In this document: positions 9,102 to 17,168 of the stretch, piece by piece | Numbering within the stretch: position 1 is the first letter of the stretch | Layout of the letters: each line of letters starts with the position of its first letter | Source of the DNA: Haloferax sp. Atlit-12N | Lineage (GTDB): Archaea > Halobacteriota > Halobacteria > Halobacteriales > Haloferacaceae | NCBI RefSeq assembly: GCF_003383095.1 | Contig: NZ_PSYW01000001.1 | Location: 992,001-1,056,000 of the forward strand | Direction: 5' to 3' | Length of the DNA: 64,000 nucleotides | Translations under genes and position numbers: made by a program | Notes under the pieces: generated by a model | Databases searched by the model: none | What the model saw: the letters and a program-made list of their open reading frames with translations, nothing else | What the model was told of the DNA's origin: nothing

Positions 9102-11042
9102 TCAGTCGTCGCCGGCGTCGACCTCGGCCTGCCGACGGGCGGCGCGCTCGACGAACTCGTCGGGGAGTTGGTCGATTTCGCCGGCCTGAACCCCCCAGAG
9201 GTGGGCGTAGAGGCCGTCTTCCGACAGGAGGTCGTCGTGAGTGCCGCGCTCGACGATGCGGCCGTCTTCGAGGACGAGAATCTGTTCTGCGTCCTTGATG
9301 GTCGACAGGCGGTGGGCGATGCTGAACGTCGTCCGGTCGGCCGTGAGTTCGTCCAGCGAGCGCTGGATGAGCATCTCGGTCTCGGTGTCCACGTCCGAGG
9401 TCGCCTCGTCGAGGACGAGGATGTCCGGGTCTTTCAGGATGGCGCGGGCGATGGAGACGCGCTGGCGCTGGCCGCCAGAGAGCTTCACGCCGCGCTCGCC
9501 GACCTTGGTGTCGTAGCCGTCGGGGAGGTTCGAGATGAACTCGTGGGCCTCGGCAGCTTTCGCGGCCGCGACGACCGCCTCGTCGTCGGCGTCGAACGTC
9601 CCGTAGGTGATGTTGTCGCGGACGGTCCCGTAGAACAGGAACGTCTCTTGGCTGACGTAGGCGATGGACTCCCGGAGGCTGGAGATGGTCACGTCGCGCA
9701 CGTCTTGGCCGTCGATGCCGACGCTCCCCTCGTCGGGGTCGTACATGCGCATCAGGAGCTTGAGAATCGTCGATTTGCCCGCCCCAGTGGGGCCGACGAG
9801 CGCGAGCGTCTCGCCGCCGTCGACCTCGAAGGAGATGTCCTCGACGATGGTCTCGCCGTCGCCGTAGCCGAAGGTCACGTCGTCGTACTCGACGCGGCCC
9901 TCGGAGACGGTGAGGTCGGGCGCGTCGGGCTGTTCAGCCAGTCGCGCGGGCTCGTCCATCAGGCCGAAGATGCGGGCGCTGGAGGCGTGGGCGCGCTGGT
10001 ACATGTTGATAATCTGCCCGAACTGGGCCAGCGGCCAGACGAACTGCTGGGTGAGCAGGATGAACGTGACGAATTCGCCGACCGCGAGGTCGCCGGTGAA
10101 GGGACCGGGGCCCTGTCCGTTGATGACCCACAGGCCGCCGACGACGAAGGTGAGGGTGAAGCCGATGCCCGCGAGGATGCGGAGCGCGGGGAAGAACTTG
10201 ATACGGGTGTTGATGGCGTCCCAGTTGGCGTCGAAGTAGTCCATCGAGACGCCGTCGACGCGGTCGGACTCGTGAGGCTCGGCGTTGAACGTCTTGATGA
10301 CTTGGATGCCGCCGAGGTTGTTCTCGAGTCGAGAGTTGAGTTTGCCGACCGACGAGCGCACGTCGGCGTACTTCGGCTGGATGATATCGACGAACTTCCA
10401 CGTGAACAGCGCGATGAGCGGCACCGGCAACAGGGCGACGAGCGCGAGTTGCCAGTTGTACGACAGGAGGACGACCGCGATGGCGACGACCATCACGGAG
10501 AGGCGGAAAAACGAGTTCATCCCATCGTTGAGGAACCGTTCGAGGCGGTTCACGTCGTTCGAGAGGATGGACATCATCTCGCCGGTCTGCTTGTCGGCGA
10601 AGAAGTCCATGTTGAGCAGTTGCATCCGGTCGTAGGTGTCGGTCCGAACGTCGTGTTGAATCTGCTGGGCGTAGGCGTTCCAGCCCCAGTTGCGGAGCCA
10701 GTGGAACAGCGCGCCGGCGGTGAAACTGAACACGATGATGCCGACCGCGAAGAAGAACTGACCGTCTCTGGCCGCGGGGACGTACGGGGCTATCCACGCC
10801 TCGGGGAGGAGGGGGAAGCCGGCCGCGAACGACTTGTCCTGCCGGATGATGGCGTCGATGGCGAGGCCGAGGATAACGGGCGGCATGAGGTCGAGCACGC
10901 GGGCGGCGACGCTCGCGAGGACACCCACGACGAACTCGAAGGTGTTCTCGCGGCCGTACTCTGCGAACAACCGCCGCATCGGGTTGTCGACCCGCGCTCG
11001 TTGGTCCTCGAACGGGTCGTCATCGTCGATATCAGGGGGCAC
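9102..11042 (-). CDS. ABC exporter, fused transmembrane and ATPase domains
   Basis: 646 residues. An N-terminal membrane domain of about six helices (roughly 35-340) is followed by an ATPase with Walker A GPTGAGKST (about 415-425), signature LSGGQRQR, Walker B ILVLDEATSD and the H-loop IAHRLST. This is the MsbA/multidrug type half-transporter that works as a homodimer. Substrate unknown; lipids or drugs are usual. The C-terminal tail after the ATPase is short and acidic. It is a single gene with no partner half-transporter nearby. Confidence 0.9.
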   Translation of the reverse strand: MPPDIDDDDPFEDQRARVDNPMRRLFAEYGRENTFEFVVGVLASVAARVLDLMPPVILGLAIDAIIRQDKSFAAGFPLLPEAWIAPYVPAARDGQFFFAVGIIVFSFTAGALFHWLRNWGWNAYAQQIQHDVRTDTYDRMQLLNMDFFADKQTGEMMSILSNDVNRLERFLNDGMNSFFRLSVMVVAIAVVLLSYNWQLALVALLPVPLIALFTWKFVDIIQPKYADVRSSVGKLNSRLENNLGGIQVIKTFNAEPHESDRVDGVSMDYFDANWDAINTRIKFFPALRILAGIGFTLTFVVGGLWVINGQGPGPFTGDLAVGEFVTFILLTQQFVWPLAQFGQIINMYQRAHASSARIFGLMDEPARLAEQPDAPDLTVSEGRVEYDDVTFGYGDGETIVEDISFEVDGGETLALVGPTGAGKSTILKLLMRMYDPDEGSVGIDGQDVRDVTISSLRESIAYVSQETFLFYGTVRDNITYGTFDADDEAVVAAAKAAEAHEFISNLPDGYDTKVGERGVKLSGGQRQRVSIARAILKDPDILVLDEATSDVDTETEMLIQRSLDELTADRTTFSIAHRLSTIKDAEQILVLEDGRIVERGTHDDLLSEDGLYAHLWGVQAGEIDQLPDEFVERAARRQAEVDAGDD

Positions 11043-11104
11043 GACAACGGTTCAGGGGGCGCTCGCAGTAAAGTACTCGGGTGGGGGAGCGGCCCGCCGG
11101 TAGA

Positions 11105-11989
11105 TTAACACCGGGCGTTCCGGACCGTGTTCCCGGTCGAACCGCCGGATTCGACGACCGGCTGTTGGCTGACCTCACAGAGGTCGTTCTGGATGAGTCG
11201 ATTGCGGTGAGAGTCCTCCAGCGTGACGCCGTGGGCCAAGAGGCCGGTCGTCACGACGTTCCTGTGAATCGCGTTACGGTCGCTTCCGACGAGTTCGAAG
11301 CCGGCGATGATGATATCGACCTCGTTCTCGACGAAGCGGTTTCGGTGGCTGTCGCGGAGATTGAACCCGGGACCCTCTCCGTCGACTAGGTTCCGTTGGA
11401 AGCTGTTTTGGGTACTCCCGTACAGCAAGACCTGGATGGTGTCGGTTTTGAACTCGCAGTCGACGAACTCGTTTCGGTGCGAATCCGTGAGCGTGAGCAC
11501 GACCGGACTAACGAGCGTACACGACTCGAATCGGGTTCGTTCAACCCGGTCGAGAATCACACCCTGGACGCTCGGCGTGAAGAAACTCGTGTTCGTCACC
11601 GCACAGCGTGAGGAGTCCGCGACAACGAACTGTGGCCTCCAATCGTCCGGATGGCCAACGACTTGCGAGTCCGCTATCGTCACCCGGTTCGAACCGGTGA
11701 CTCGGCCGCCCTTCGTCAGCACGATGTCGGTTATCGAGACGCGACTGCCCGAAATCGTCGTCTCGCCGACGACCGCGTATCCCCGGCCGTCGATGCGAAC
11801 GTCGTCGGCGAGAATCTCCAGACAGTCGAGGTTGCCGTCGAGGACGTAGTTCCCCGGTTCGGTGACGCTCGCGCATCCCGAAAGCACCACCTCGTCGGTT
11901 CTCAGTTGCAACACGCCCGGCGCGAGCGCCGGCAGCGCGGCGAGGCACAGTCCGCGAAGCGCCCTTCTCCTCGTGAGTCGAGTCGACAT
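11105..11989 (-). CDS. Secreted right-handed beta-helix protein
   Basis: 294 residues. A twin-arginine signal (TRRRALRGLCLAALPAL) starts the protein, with an SD GGAGGTG just before the ATG. The rest is a parallel beta-helix of the NosD/PbH1 kind with asparagine ladders. Near-repeated turns read DSHRNEF, DSHRNRF, GSDRNAI, DSHRNRL and GSTQNSF. Such folds bind or modify polysaccharides on the cell surface; no catalytic residues are obvious. It has an AT-rich leader region (about 12002-12070), unlike most genes here, which look leaderless. Confidence 0.75.
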   Translation of the reverse strand: MSTRLTRRRALRGLCLAALPALAPGVLQLRTDEVVLSGCASVTEPGNYVLDGNLDCLEILADDVRIDGRGYAVVGETTISGSRVSITDIVLTKGGRVTGSNRVTIADSQVVGHPDDWRPQFVVADSSRCAVTNTSFFTPSVQGVILDRVERTRFESCTLVSPVVLTLTDSHRNEFVDCEFKTDTIQVLLYGSTQNSFQRNLVDGEGPGFNLRDSHRNRFVENEVDIIIAGFELVGSDRNAIHRNVVTTGLLAHGVTLEDSHRNRLIQNDLCEVSQQPVVESGGSTGNTVRNARC

Positions 11990-12100
11990 GACACCTCCTC
12001 AACTACAACACGTCGGCACAAATACAGATATTGTGAGATGCATACCATCTACGTATCAGTATTCGTGACGTACAGCAACTCCGACTGGCGGGGCCGTGCC

Positions 12101-12133
12101 GGGGCGGGCCGGGTCGGGCCGGGCTGGGTTGGG
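12101..12133 (+). other. G-quadruplex-forming tract
   Basis: Seven runs of three or more G separated by one or two bases on the plus strand. It lies in the gap between the start of the beta-helix gene and the end of the 12148-12417 gene, both read on the minus strand, so the G-rich strand is the template strand. Confidence 0.7.
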
Positions 12134-12147
12134 TGCGTCCGGGGCGC

Positions 12148-12417
12148 TCAGACGACTCGCTCTTCGACGTCGGGGTCGATGCCGGCCTCGACGAGGTCCT
12201 GCCGGACGCGCTCGCGAAGCGGGTCGGGAACCGTGTCGCGGCCGACGGGGACCGCGACTTCGCCGTCTCCTTTCACCTTCCAGTAGAGGACGCAGTCCGA
12301 CGGCTCGTAGTACTCGATACTGTAGGCGTCGTCCGCCCCGCGGTAGTGGACCCGCGCGGCGAACTCCTCGGCGCGCCAGCCTTCGAGTTCTGAGAGCGCC
12401 GCGACGTGTGCTGTCAT
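12148..12417 (-). CDS. Small haloarchaeal protein, unknown
   Basis: 89 residues, no membrane segment. The central part (YSIEYYEPSDCVLYWKVKGDGEVAVPV) looks like a small beta-rich domain, and the C-terminus (DPLRERVRQDLVEAGIDPDVEERVV) is helical. I do not recognise a named family, but composition and codon use are those of a real haloarchaeal gene. The ATG at 12417 lies 40 bases downstream of the DUF192 gene on the same strand, so they may be cotranscribed. Confidence 0.65.
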   Translation of the reverse strand: MTAHVAALSELEGWRAEEFAARVHYRGADDAYSIEYYEPSDCVLYWKVKGDGEVAVPVGRDTVPDPLRERVRQDLVEAGIDPDVEERVV

Positions 12418-12457
12418 ACTGGGGCCAACGGTCGCCGGCCCCTCGGGCGTTTCGCTT

Positions 12458-12955
12458 CTATTCGACTTCGACCCGGTCTCCCGCGTCGATGCCGGTTTCG
12501 TTCGTGTAGCCGTAGGGGAGTTCGAGGACGTACTTCCCGGTTCCACGGTAGCGGGTGAGGTCGGACTCGCTCGTTCCCTCGGGGTCGAGTTCGGCGTGGT
12601 GGATGCGCGTTATGGTGCCGTTTTCGGCGACGAAGACGATGTCCAGCGGGAAGTCCATGTCGCGCATCACGTAGGCGTAGGTGCCCGAGGAGTCGTGGAC
12701 GAACCACATCCCCTCGTTTTCGGCGAGCGACTCGGTGTCGCTCAGGCCGGTAAAGCGCTTGGCACGGGTGTCGGCGACGCGGGCGTTGACTGTCGCCAGC
12801 GTCTCGCCGGTCTCGTCGTCGACGACGGTGAGCGTGGTCCGTTCGTAGTCGTCGGTCGAACCGGGGACGACCGCGGGGTTGGAGAGGTACGCGACGCTCG
12901 CGACTGCGACGACGACCGCGACGACGAGCAGCGCGGTTCGCGCGCGAGAGGTCAT
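12458..12955 (-). CDS. DUF192-family exported protein
   Basis: 165 residues. One N-terminal membrane anchor (about 7-25) is followed by a DUF192 domain with RFTGLSDTESLAENEGMWFVH and MRDMDFPLDIVFV, both diagnostic. The family is common in archaea and bacteria, often exported, function unclear. The start codon ATG at 12955 gives a proper signal anchor. Confidence 0.8.
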   Translation of the reverse strand: MTSRARTALLVVAVVVAVASVAYLSNPAVVPGSTDDYERTTLTVVDDETGETLATVNARVADTRAKRFTGLSDTESLAENEGMWFVHDSSGTYAYVMRDMDFPLDIVFVAENGTITRIHHAELDPEGTSESDLTRYRGTGKYVLELPYGYTNETGIDAGDRVEVE

Positions 12956-13048
12956 TGCCAGACGTGACGGTCGCCGCGGGTCTAAGGGTTCCGGGGACCG
13001 GTCGAAACGAAAACCGTTATGAGCGCGAACCGGTTCGATTGAGTTGCA

Positions 13049-13122
13049 GGGCTCGTGGTCTAGTTGGTTATGACGCGGCCTTTACAAGGCTGAGGTCGGT
13101 GGTTCGAATCCGCCCGAGCCCA
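13049..13122 (+). tRNA. tRNA-Val (anticodon TAC)
   Basis: 74 bases: acceptor GGGCTCG (13049-13055) with CGAGCCC (13115-13121), discriminator A. The anticodon loop TTTACAA gives TAC. The T-arm is GGTTCGAATCC. Its 3' half is repeated at 13222-13243 and, decayed, at 15294-15324, marking a likely integration site. Confidence 0.95.
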
Positions 13123-13124
13123 TC

Positions 13125-13161
13125 AGATTTTGTGACGAACCGAACGGTGAGTCACAAATCT
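13125..13161. repeat. Hairpin just downstream of tRNA-Val
   Basis: AGATTTTGTGAC (13125-13136) pairs with GTCACAAATCT (13151-13161) with one bulged T and a 14-base loop. It could end or trim the tRNA transcript. Confidence 0.6.
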
Positions 13162-13170
13162 GTTCCGCGA

Positions 13171-13243
13171 GGGCGATTCTAACCTGACGACGAGCGAGGC
13201 GAAGCCGAGCGAAGTCGGCGTGGTTCGAATCCGCCCGAGCCCA
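13171..13243. repeat. T-arm inverted repeat cassette after tRNA-Val
   Basis: GGGCGATTCTAACC (13171-13184) is a near-inverted copy of the tRNA-Val T-arm. After a spacer with CGACGAGCGAGGCGAAG and CCGAGCGAAGTCGG, the last 22 bases of the tRNA are repeated exactly at 13222-13243. The same order (inverted T-arm, GAGCGA-rich spacer, direct tRNA 3' end) occurs after the Phe and Ser tRNAs. Confidence 0.75.
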
Positions 13244-13348
13244 TGTTTCTGCGACGAACGAAGTGAGTCGAGAAGTTGGAACATTTTCCTATAATCTTCC
13301 CTGCTAGGACTGAGGGATATTTCCGAGAAGAAAGTCAATACAGCTCTA

Positions 13349-14317
13349 ATGCATCAAGACGAAGCAGAAGTCCTTCTCAAATCTACTGAAGGAACTGGAG
13401 ATTACAAATTTGAGGTATCTCTCCGTATCACTGCATATTTTCGAGGGGGAAGCATCTTCGATGCAAATACCGTCACTTTCCACTGCGACCCAGTCGGAAC
13501 AAACTATGAAACGTCCTATCTTGAGGTTACTTTCGATGACTGGTCAAAAGTAGTCGCTATACGTGATTTCCTCGCAGACTGCTTCTCTGAAGAGGTTATC
13601 GACAGACGTGCAATGACTATCGAAGTTGAAGATGGGGTCTCGTCAATCACGCCTTGGGGTAAGCCAGCCAATGAGAAGAGGGGGTTAGAGGAAATGACCA
13701 TCGAGGTCAACGAGGATCGCATTGAGTTCATGCAGTCTGGTAATTTGTTACCGTACATATTCACCTACGAGGAGAGTAACGATGATGGCAAAGACCAAAA
13801 AAACGCTAAGAAGCTGCTAAATTTCTTCGACAAGATCATTTCTCTACATCCAGACTTTGAACCGGGCATTGAGGACTCAGAGAATCCAGGTTTCGAACCG
13901 CTGTTCAACCGATATCGAGTCGAAAGTCTCCTTAGCGAAGTTGTCAGTTCCGAATCAGACCTCTTCTGTGACTACCAGAAGGCCGTTCGGGAGTTTGAGG
14001 ACGAAGAATACGGAGACAGCATACGAGACCTCGGTCGGGCAGCGGAGAAACTAATCGAGATACTTGCCTTCGAGATTTACGACGAAGAAACTGTATCAAG
14101 TAACATGACTGGTAGGCTGAATAAGCTTGACAAAACCGAAGAGGGGCTTCCGTCATTCATTGGCAAGACCATTTCGCCTCTATGGTGGCTGCGAAACGAG
14201 GTCTCTCATCCCAATGACTACGAAATTGCCGAGGAGGAGGCTCTTTATGCCTTACTTTGTTTCCAGATGGCGTCGGAGAAGTTGATTGGAGAATTCCTCA
14301 ACAAGCAAGAACAGTAG
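13349..14317 (+). CDS. Protein with HEPN-like C-terminal domain, candidate toxin/defence RNase
   Basis: 322 residues. The N-terminal part (about 1-170) is beta-rich and not recognised. The C-terminal part (about 185-320) is helical: a segment DSIRDLGRAAEKLIEILAFE followed by WWLRNEVSHP, where R282 and H287 form an Rx4H motif as in HEPN ribonucleases and DUF4145/AbiJ-type proteins. The DNA is AT-rich, unlike the flanks. A TATA-like ATATTT near 13317-13322 lies about 30 bases before the ATG, so leaderless. A 38-base gap separates it from a PIN-domain gene. HEPN assignment is by motif only; a non-catalytic helical bundle is the main alternative. Confidence 0.65.
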   Translation: MHQDEAEVLLKSTEGTGDYKFEVSLRITAYFRGGSIFDANTVTFHCDPVGTNYETSYLEVTFDDWSKVVAIRDFLADCFSEEVIDRRAMTIEVEDGVSSITPWGKPANEKRGLEEMTIEVNEDRIEFMQSGNLLPYIFTYEESNDDGKDQKNAKKLLNFFDKIISLHPDFEPGIEDSENPGFEPLFNRYRVESLLSEVVSSESDLFCDYQKAVREFEDEEYGDSIRDLGRAAEKLIEILAFEIYDEETVSSNMTGRLNKLDKTEEGLPSFIGKTISPLWWLRNEVSHPNDYEIAEEEALYALLCFQMASEKLIGEFLNKQEQ

Positions 14318-14355
14318 GGAATATGTGAATTGAAAAACAACTGATTTCTAACGAG

Positions 14356-15108
14356 GTGACAAAGTCTATCAAAGTGATTCTCGACACAAACTATTGGATT
14401 AGCTTCAAAGACCACCGCCAGGATTTATTTGATGAGTTCGCTCAGGCAGTCTACGAGAACGATATAGAGGTTCTGTTCAGCTACGGGAATTTTATTGACC
14501 TAATTAAGTATAGTGATCAAGACGAACTTTCCGAGATGATACCCTCGGTTGTATCGGCTTATATCCCTCCACAGGACTACACAGGAAATTCATACAGCAC
14601 TTCGACAAGTCCTCTATCACTAATTCCAAAAACTGAGGAGAAGAGCCGTGCGGTCTCTGACACACAAGATTTTGGGGATGTGAAAACACTGAAGTACCTA
14701 TTTCGGATTTCGGATTGGGAGGGTCATGAAGAATACAAAGAAGCGATGCAGTATCTGAAGTCAGTTAGCGACGAGTACGGGGAAGAGTATGTGAAGGCAC
14801 TTCTATTTGATCTTGAATCTGGTACAGGAACATTCAGTTACGACGAGAGAGGTGATGCTGAAGTTGTTTCTAAGGTGGTTCAAGCAAAGAGAATTGAGAA
14901 AATGGATCCCAATGAGAATCTCAAATATACCGATATAGCAGATATGGAAATTATCACACACGCCATTATTACGAACTGTGATATTCTCGTAATTGAGTCG
15001 AAATGGAAGAATGTAGATTTGGTCGGGTCAATCTTCGATGATTTGGGCAGTAGTACAGAACTCAAAGTATTAGATGAACTGGACGAATTTGTGTCTCTAC
15101 TTCAATAA
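14356..15108 (+). CDS. PIN-domain protein, candidate ribonuclease
   Basis: 250 residues. It starts with VTKSIKVILDTNYWISF: the first PIN acidic residue is D10 with the conserved N12. Near the C-terminus DIADMEIITHAIITNCDILV and ESKWKN give further acids (about D193, D196, D209, E214). This is a large PIN protein with a 150-residue insert rather than a short VapC. The GTG start at 14356 is needed to keep the first motif; an in-frame stop lies 30 bases upstream. It is the second gene of the island operon and ends before an 11-T terminator. Confidence 0.7.
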   Translation: MTKSIKVILDTNYWISFKDHRQDLFDEFAQAVYENDIEVLFSYGNFIDLIKYSDQDELSEMIPSVVSAYIPPQDYTGNSYSTSTSPLSLIPKTEEKSRAVSDTQDFGDVKTLKYLFRISDWEGHEEYKEAMQYLKSVSDEYGEEYVKALLFDLESGTGTFSYDERGDAEVVSKVVQAKRIEKMDPNENLKYTDIADMEIITHAIITNCDILVIESKWKNVDLVGSIFDDLGSSTELKVLDELDEFVSLLQ

Positions 15109-15216
15109 GATCGACCCTGTATACGGAGGGGACAGAATTGTACTTTCTATTATGTGTCTTTTCCTACTTTCAAGATACATCTGAAGAGAGTTATTGATTA
15201 ATATTGTTTTTATTCC

Positions 15217-15227
15217 TTTTTTTTTTT
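15217..15227 (+). terminator. Poly-T terminator of the island operon
   Basis: Eleven T in a row, about 110 bases after the PIN gene stop, inside an AT-rich stretch. Archaeal transcription ends at such U-runs. Confidence 0.6.
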
Positions 15228-15293
15228 GATTGAACAAAGAACAGAGATCTGTTTATGACCCGCGAACGCCATTTTGTGGCGGTATAATAGGTT

Positions 15294-15324
15294 AGGGTCG
15301 GTAGTTCGAACCCGCCCGAGCCGA
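15294..15324 (+). repeat. Degenerate tRNA-Val 3' end, probable island right border
   Basis: 31 bases resembling the tRNA-Val variable loop, T-arm and acceptor 3' strand with a few mismatches. The compensating changes expected of a functional tRNA are absent, as is the 5' half. Confidence 0.7.
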
Positions 15325-15325
15325 C

Positions 15326-15529
15326 TCACATGCTCTGTTGCATCACGAACAGCGACATCGGGACGCTGGCGGCGACGAGGCCGAAGGCGCCGCCGACGAA
15401 CGGTTCGACACCCAGCGACGGGGCGAGGAGGTAGCCGCCGACGAACCCGAGCGGGTCGAACACTAACGCGAGGATGACGAGCTGTGCTGCGAAGGACTTC
15501 GACGTGAACCAGCGGGGGAGTAGTGACAC
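15326..15529 (-). CDS. Small membrane protein
   Basis: 67 residues with two hydrophobic helices (FAAQLVILALVFDPLGFVGGYLLA and FVGGAFGLVAASVPMSLFVM). Codon use is again that of the host genome. Its stop codon begins two bases after the island right border, so the island ends at this gene without breaking it. No family recognised. Confidence 0.6.
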   Translation of the reverse strand: MSLLPRWFTSKSFAAQLVILALVFDPLGFVGGYLLAPSLGVEPFVGGAFGLVAASVPMSLFVMQQSM

Positions 15530-15632
15530 GGTCGTGGAAAATGTCTTCCACCTGCTATTTATTCCGTGTGGTCGCGTTCGGGGCCACGAGGACGCGAACC
15601 CTTTTAGCCGACGACGGACCCATCACCGAGTA

Positions 15633-16031
15633 GTGAACCCGGTCGCGCGACTCCGCGAAAGTCCCCGACGGGCGGCCGTCGCCCTCGGATACGCACTCGT
15701 CGTCCTCGCGGCGTCGGTCGTTCCGACGCCGCCGGGGAGCCTCGCACCGATGGGTCCGCTCGGACTCGTCGGCCTCGACAAGTGGGTCCACGCGGTCGGG
15801 TACGCCGGTCTCGGATTCACCTTCGCGTCCGCGGTGCGTGCGGAGGGGCGCAGAGAGGTCGTGGCGGCCGTCGTCACCGCCGGCGCGTTCGGCGCAGGTA
15901 TCGAAGTCGTGCAGGCGGTGCTGCCGTACCGGTCGTTCGGCGTCGCCGACGCGGGGGCGAACCTCGCTGGCGCGGTCCTCGGTGGGGTCGTCTGGGTCGC
16001 GGCCGTTCGGGTCGCAGACGCTCGGGGGTAG
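15633..16031 (+). CDS. VanZ-like membrane protein
   Basis: 132 residues from a GTG start, with four membrane helices and the VanZ-like pattern (DKWVHAVGYAGLGF, later EVVQAVLPYRSFGVADAGANLAGAVLG). VanZ-like proteins are common, mostly of unknown role. A CTTTTAG box at 15601-15607, 28 bases upstream, supports a leaderless GTG start. Confidence 0.75.
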   Translation: MNPVARLRESPRRAAVALGYALVVLAASVVPTPPGSLAPMGPLGLVGLDKWVHAVGYAGLGFTFASAVRAEGRREVVAAVVTAGAFGAGIEVVQAVLPYRSFGVADAGANLAGAVLGGVVWVAAVRVADARG

Positions 16032-16075
16032 GGTTATCTCACCCCCTCGCGAAGGGCGAACGAACGGTGAAGGCA

Positions 16076-16744
16076 ATGGGCATGAGACGACTCATCCGGG
16101 CGCTCGGTCTCGCGGGAATCGGCGTCGTCGGGACGTACCTCCTCGCGGTTCGACCGTGGCACAGGCGCTGGGGGACGACCGACGACGAGGCGACGGGCTG
16201 GCTTCCCGGCGACGACTTCGTCGGCGACGCGGACGTCACCTCGACGCGGGCGATTACGATTGCGGCCCCCGCGCGGGCGGTCTGGCCGTGGCTCGTCCAG
16301 TTGGGGCAGGACCGCGGCGGCTTCTACAGCTACGAGCGACTGGAAAACCTGTTCGGCCTGCAAATTCACAACGCAGACCGAATCCTCCCGCAACACCAAC
16401 GACTCGACGTGGGCGACGAGATACGACTCGGCCCGCCGGGTTCGGGTGCGCCGTCGTTCCGCGTCGCGCTGGTCGAACCCGAGCGAAGCCTCGTGTTGAG
16501 CGCGCCGGGCTGGGAGACTGGAGAGAGTCCGGCGACGTGGACCTTCGCGCTGCACGAGGTTGCTCCCGGCGCGACGCGGCTGGTCATCAGATTCCGCGGG
16601 CGGTCGGAGACGCTCCGCGAGCGCGCGGTGAATCGGTTGGTCGTCGAGCCGGTCCAGTTCGCCATGGAACGGAAGATGCTCAAGGAGATTCGGTCCCGGG
16701 CGGAGCGGGCGCGGGCGAGCGCGACGGGCGGCCGGCACCGCTGA
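16076..16744 (+). CDS. SRPBCC-fold membrane-anchored protein
   Basis: 222 residues. A hydrophobic segment (LGLAGIGVVGTYLLAV) near the N-terminus anchors it. The rest resembles a START/SRPBCC ligand-binding domain: ITIAAPARAVWPWLVQLGQDRGGFYSYE and later a C-terminal helix. Ligand unknown. GTG at 16067 and ATG at 16082 are alternative starts in the same frame; a TATA-like TTATC near 16034 fits a start at 16067-16076. Confidence 0.7.
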   Translation: MGMRRLIRALGLAGIGVVGTYLLAVRPWHRRWGTTDDEATGWLPGDDFVGDADVTSTRAITIAAPARAVWPWLVQLGQDRGGFYSYERLENLFGLQIHNADRILPQHQRLDVGDEIRLGPPGSGAPSFRVALVEPERSLVLSAPGWETGESPATWTFALHEVAPGATRLVIRFRGRSETLRERAVNRLVVEPVQFAMERKMLKEIRSRAERARASATGGRHR

Positions 16745-16805
16745 CCCAGCGCCGACGGGCGATTCGAAAGTCTTTTTGATGCGGTCCGGCTTCGGAAGAG
16801 TGCGA

Positions 16806-16879
16806 GCCGCCTTAGCTCAGACTGGGAGAGCACTCGACTGAAGATCGAGCTGTCCCCGGTTCAAATCCGGGAGGCGGCA
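16806..16879 (+). tRNA. tRNA-Phe (anticodon GAA), copy 1
   Basis: 74 bases: acceptor GCCGCCT (16806-16812) with AGGCGGC (16872-16878), discriminator A, anticodon loop CTGAAGA. TATA-like TTTTTGA at 16773-16779. Identical to the copy at 18674-18747. Confidence 0.95.
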
Positions 16880-16929
16880 TTTCTCTGTACCTGACCACCG
16901 AGCGAAGCGAGCGTGGCAGGTACTGTAAC

Positions 16930-17000
16930 TGCGACCCGACCGGATTCTGAACCAGCGAGCAAATCTTCGATTTGCGAGTGAGGTTCAAATCCGGGAGGCA
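16930..17000 (+). repeat. 71-bp tRNA-Phe-derived repeat, copy 1
   Basis: An exact copy lies at 18913-18983. It contains an inverted T-arm (CCGGATTCTGAACC, 16940-16953), a perfect hairpin GCAAATC-TTC-GATTTGC in the middle and a direct T-arm/acceptor end (16982-17000). It sits about 50 bases after the tRNA; the gap includes CCGAGCGAAGCGAGCG. Confidence 0.9.
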
Positions 17001-17168
17001 GGACCCAAGAGTCACCTTCGGTCGGCGGCATCCGAATTCTCAACGACGCAAGACGAACGGTGCGGAATCCGGGCGTCTCACACCCGGAGAGCCGTCTATA
17101 CCGCACGACGGGAAGCCGAGGCGTGCTTCAGAAGACTTATCCGCATGAGGTCGCTGGATTCAAAGGCA

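Larger units (their letters stand above)
13123..15324. mobile_element. Low-GC genomic island between tRNA-Val and a decayed copy of its 3' end
   Basis: Base composition falls sharply between about 13244 and 15290 compared with both sides, codons are AT-ending, and the proteins are less acidic. The left border is the 3' end of tRNA-Val, repeated once at 13222-13243. The right border is a degenerate copy at 15294-15324 (AGGGTCGGTAGTTCGAACCC and onward). No integrase is present, so it is a remnant or a passively carried unit. Cargo is the HEPN-like and PIN-domain gene pair. Confidence 0.75.

Noticed and set aside
8781..11108. 775-codon plus-strand frame
   Set aside because: Antisense to the ABC exporter, whose motifs are complete; no recognisable domain.
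15291..15324. A second tRNA-Val gene at the island right border
   Set aside because: Only the 3' part is recognisable, with mismatches; no 5' half can pair to it.
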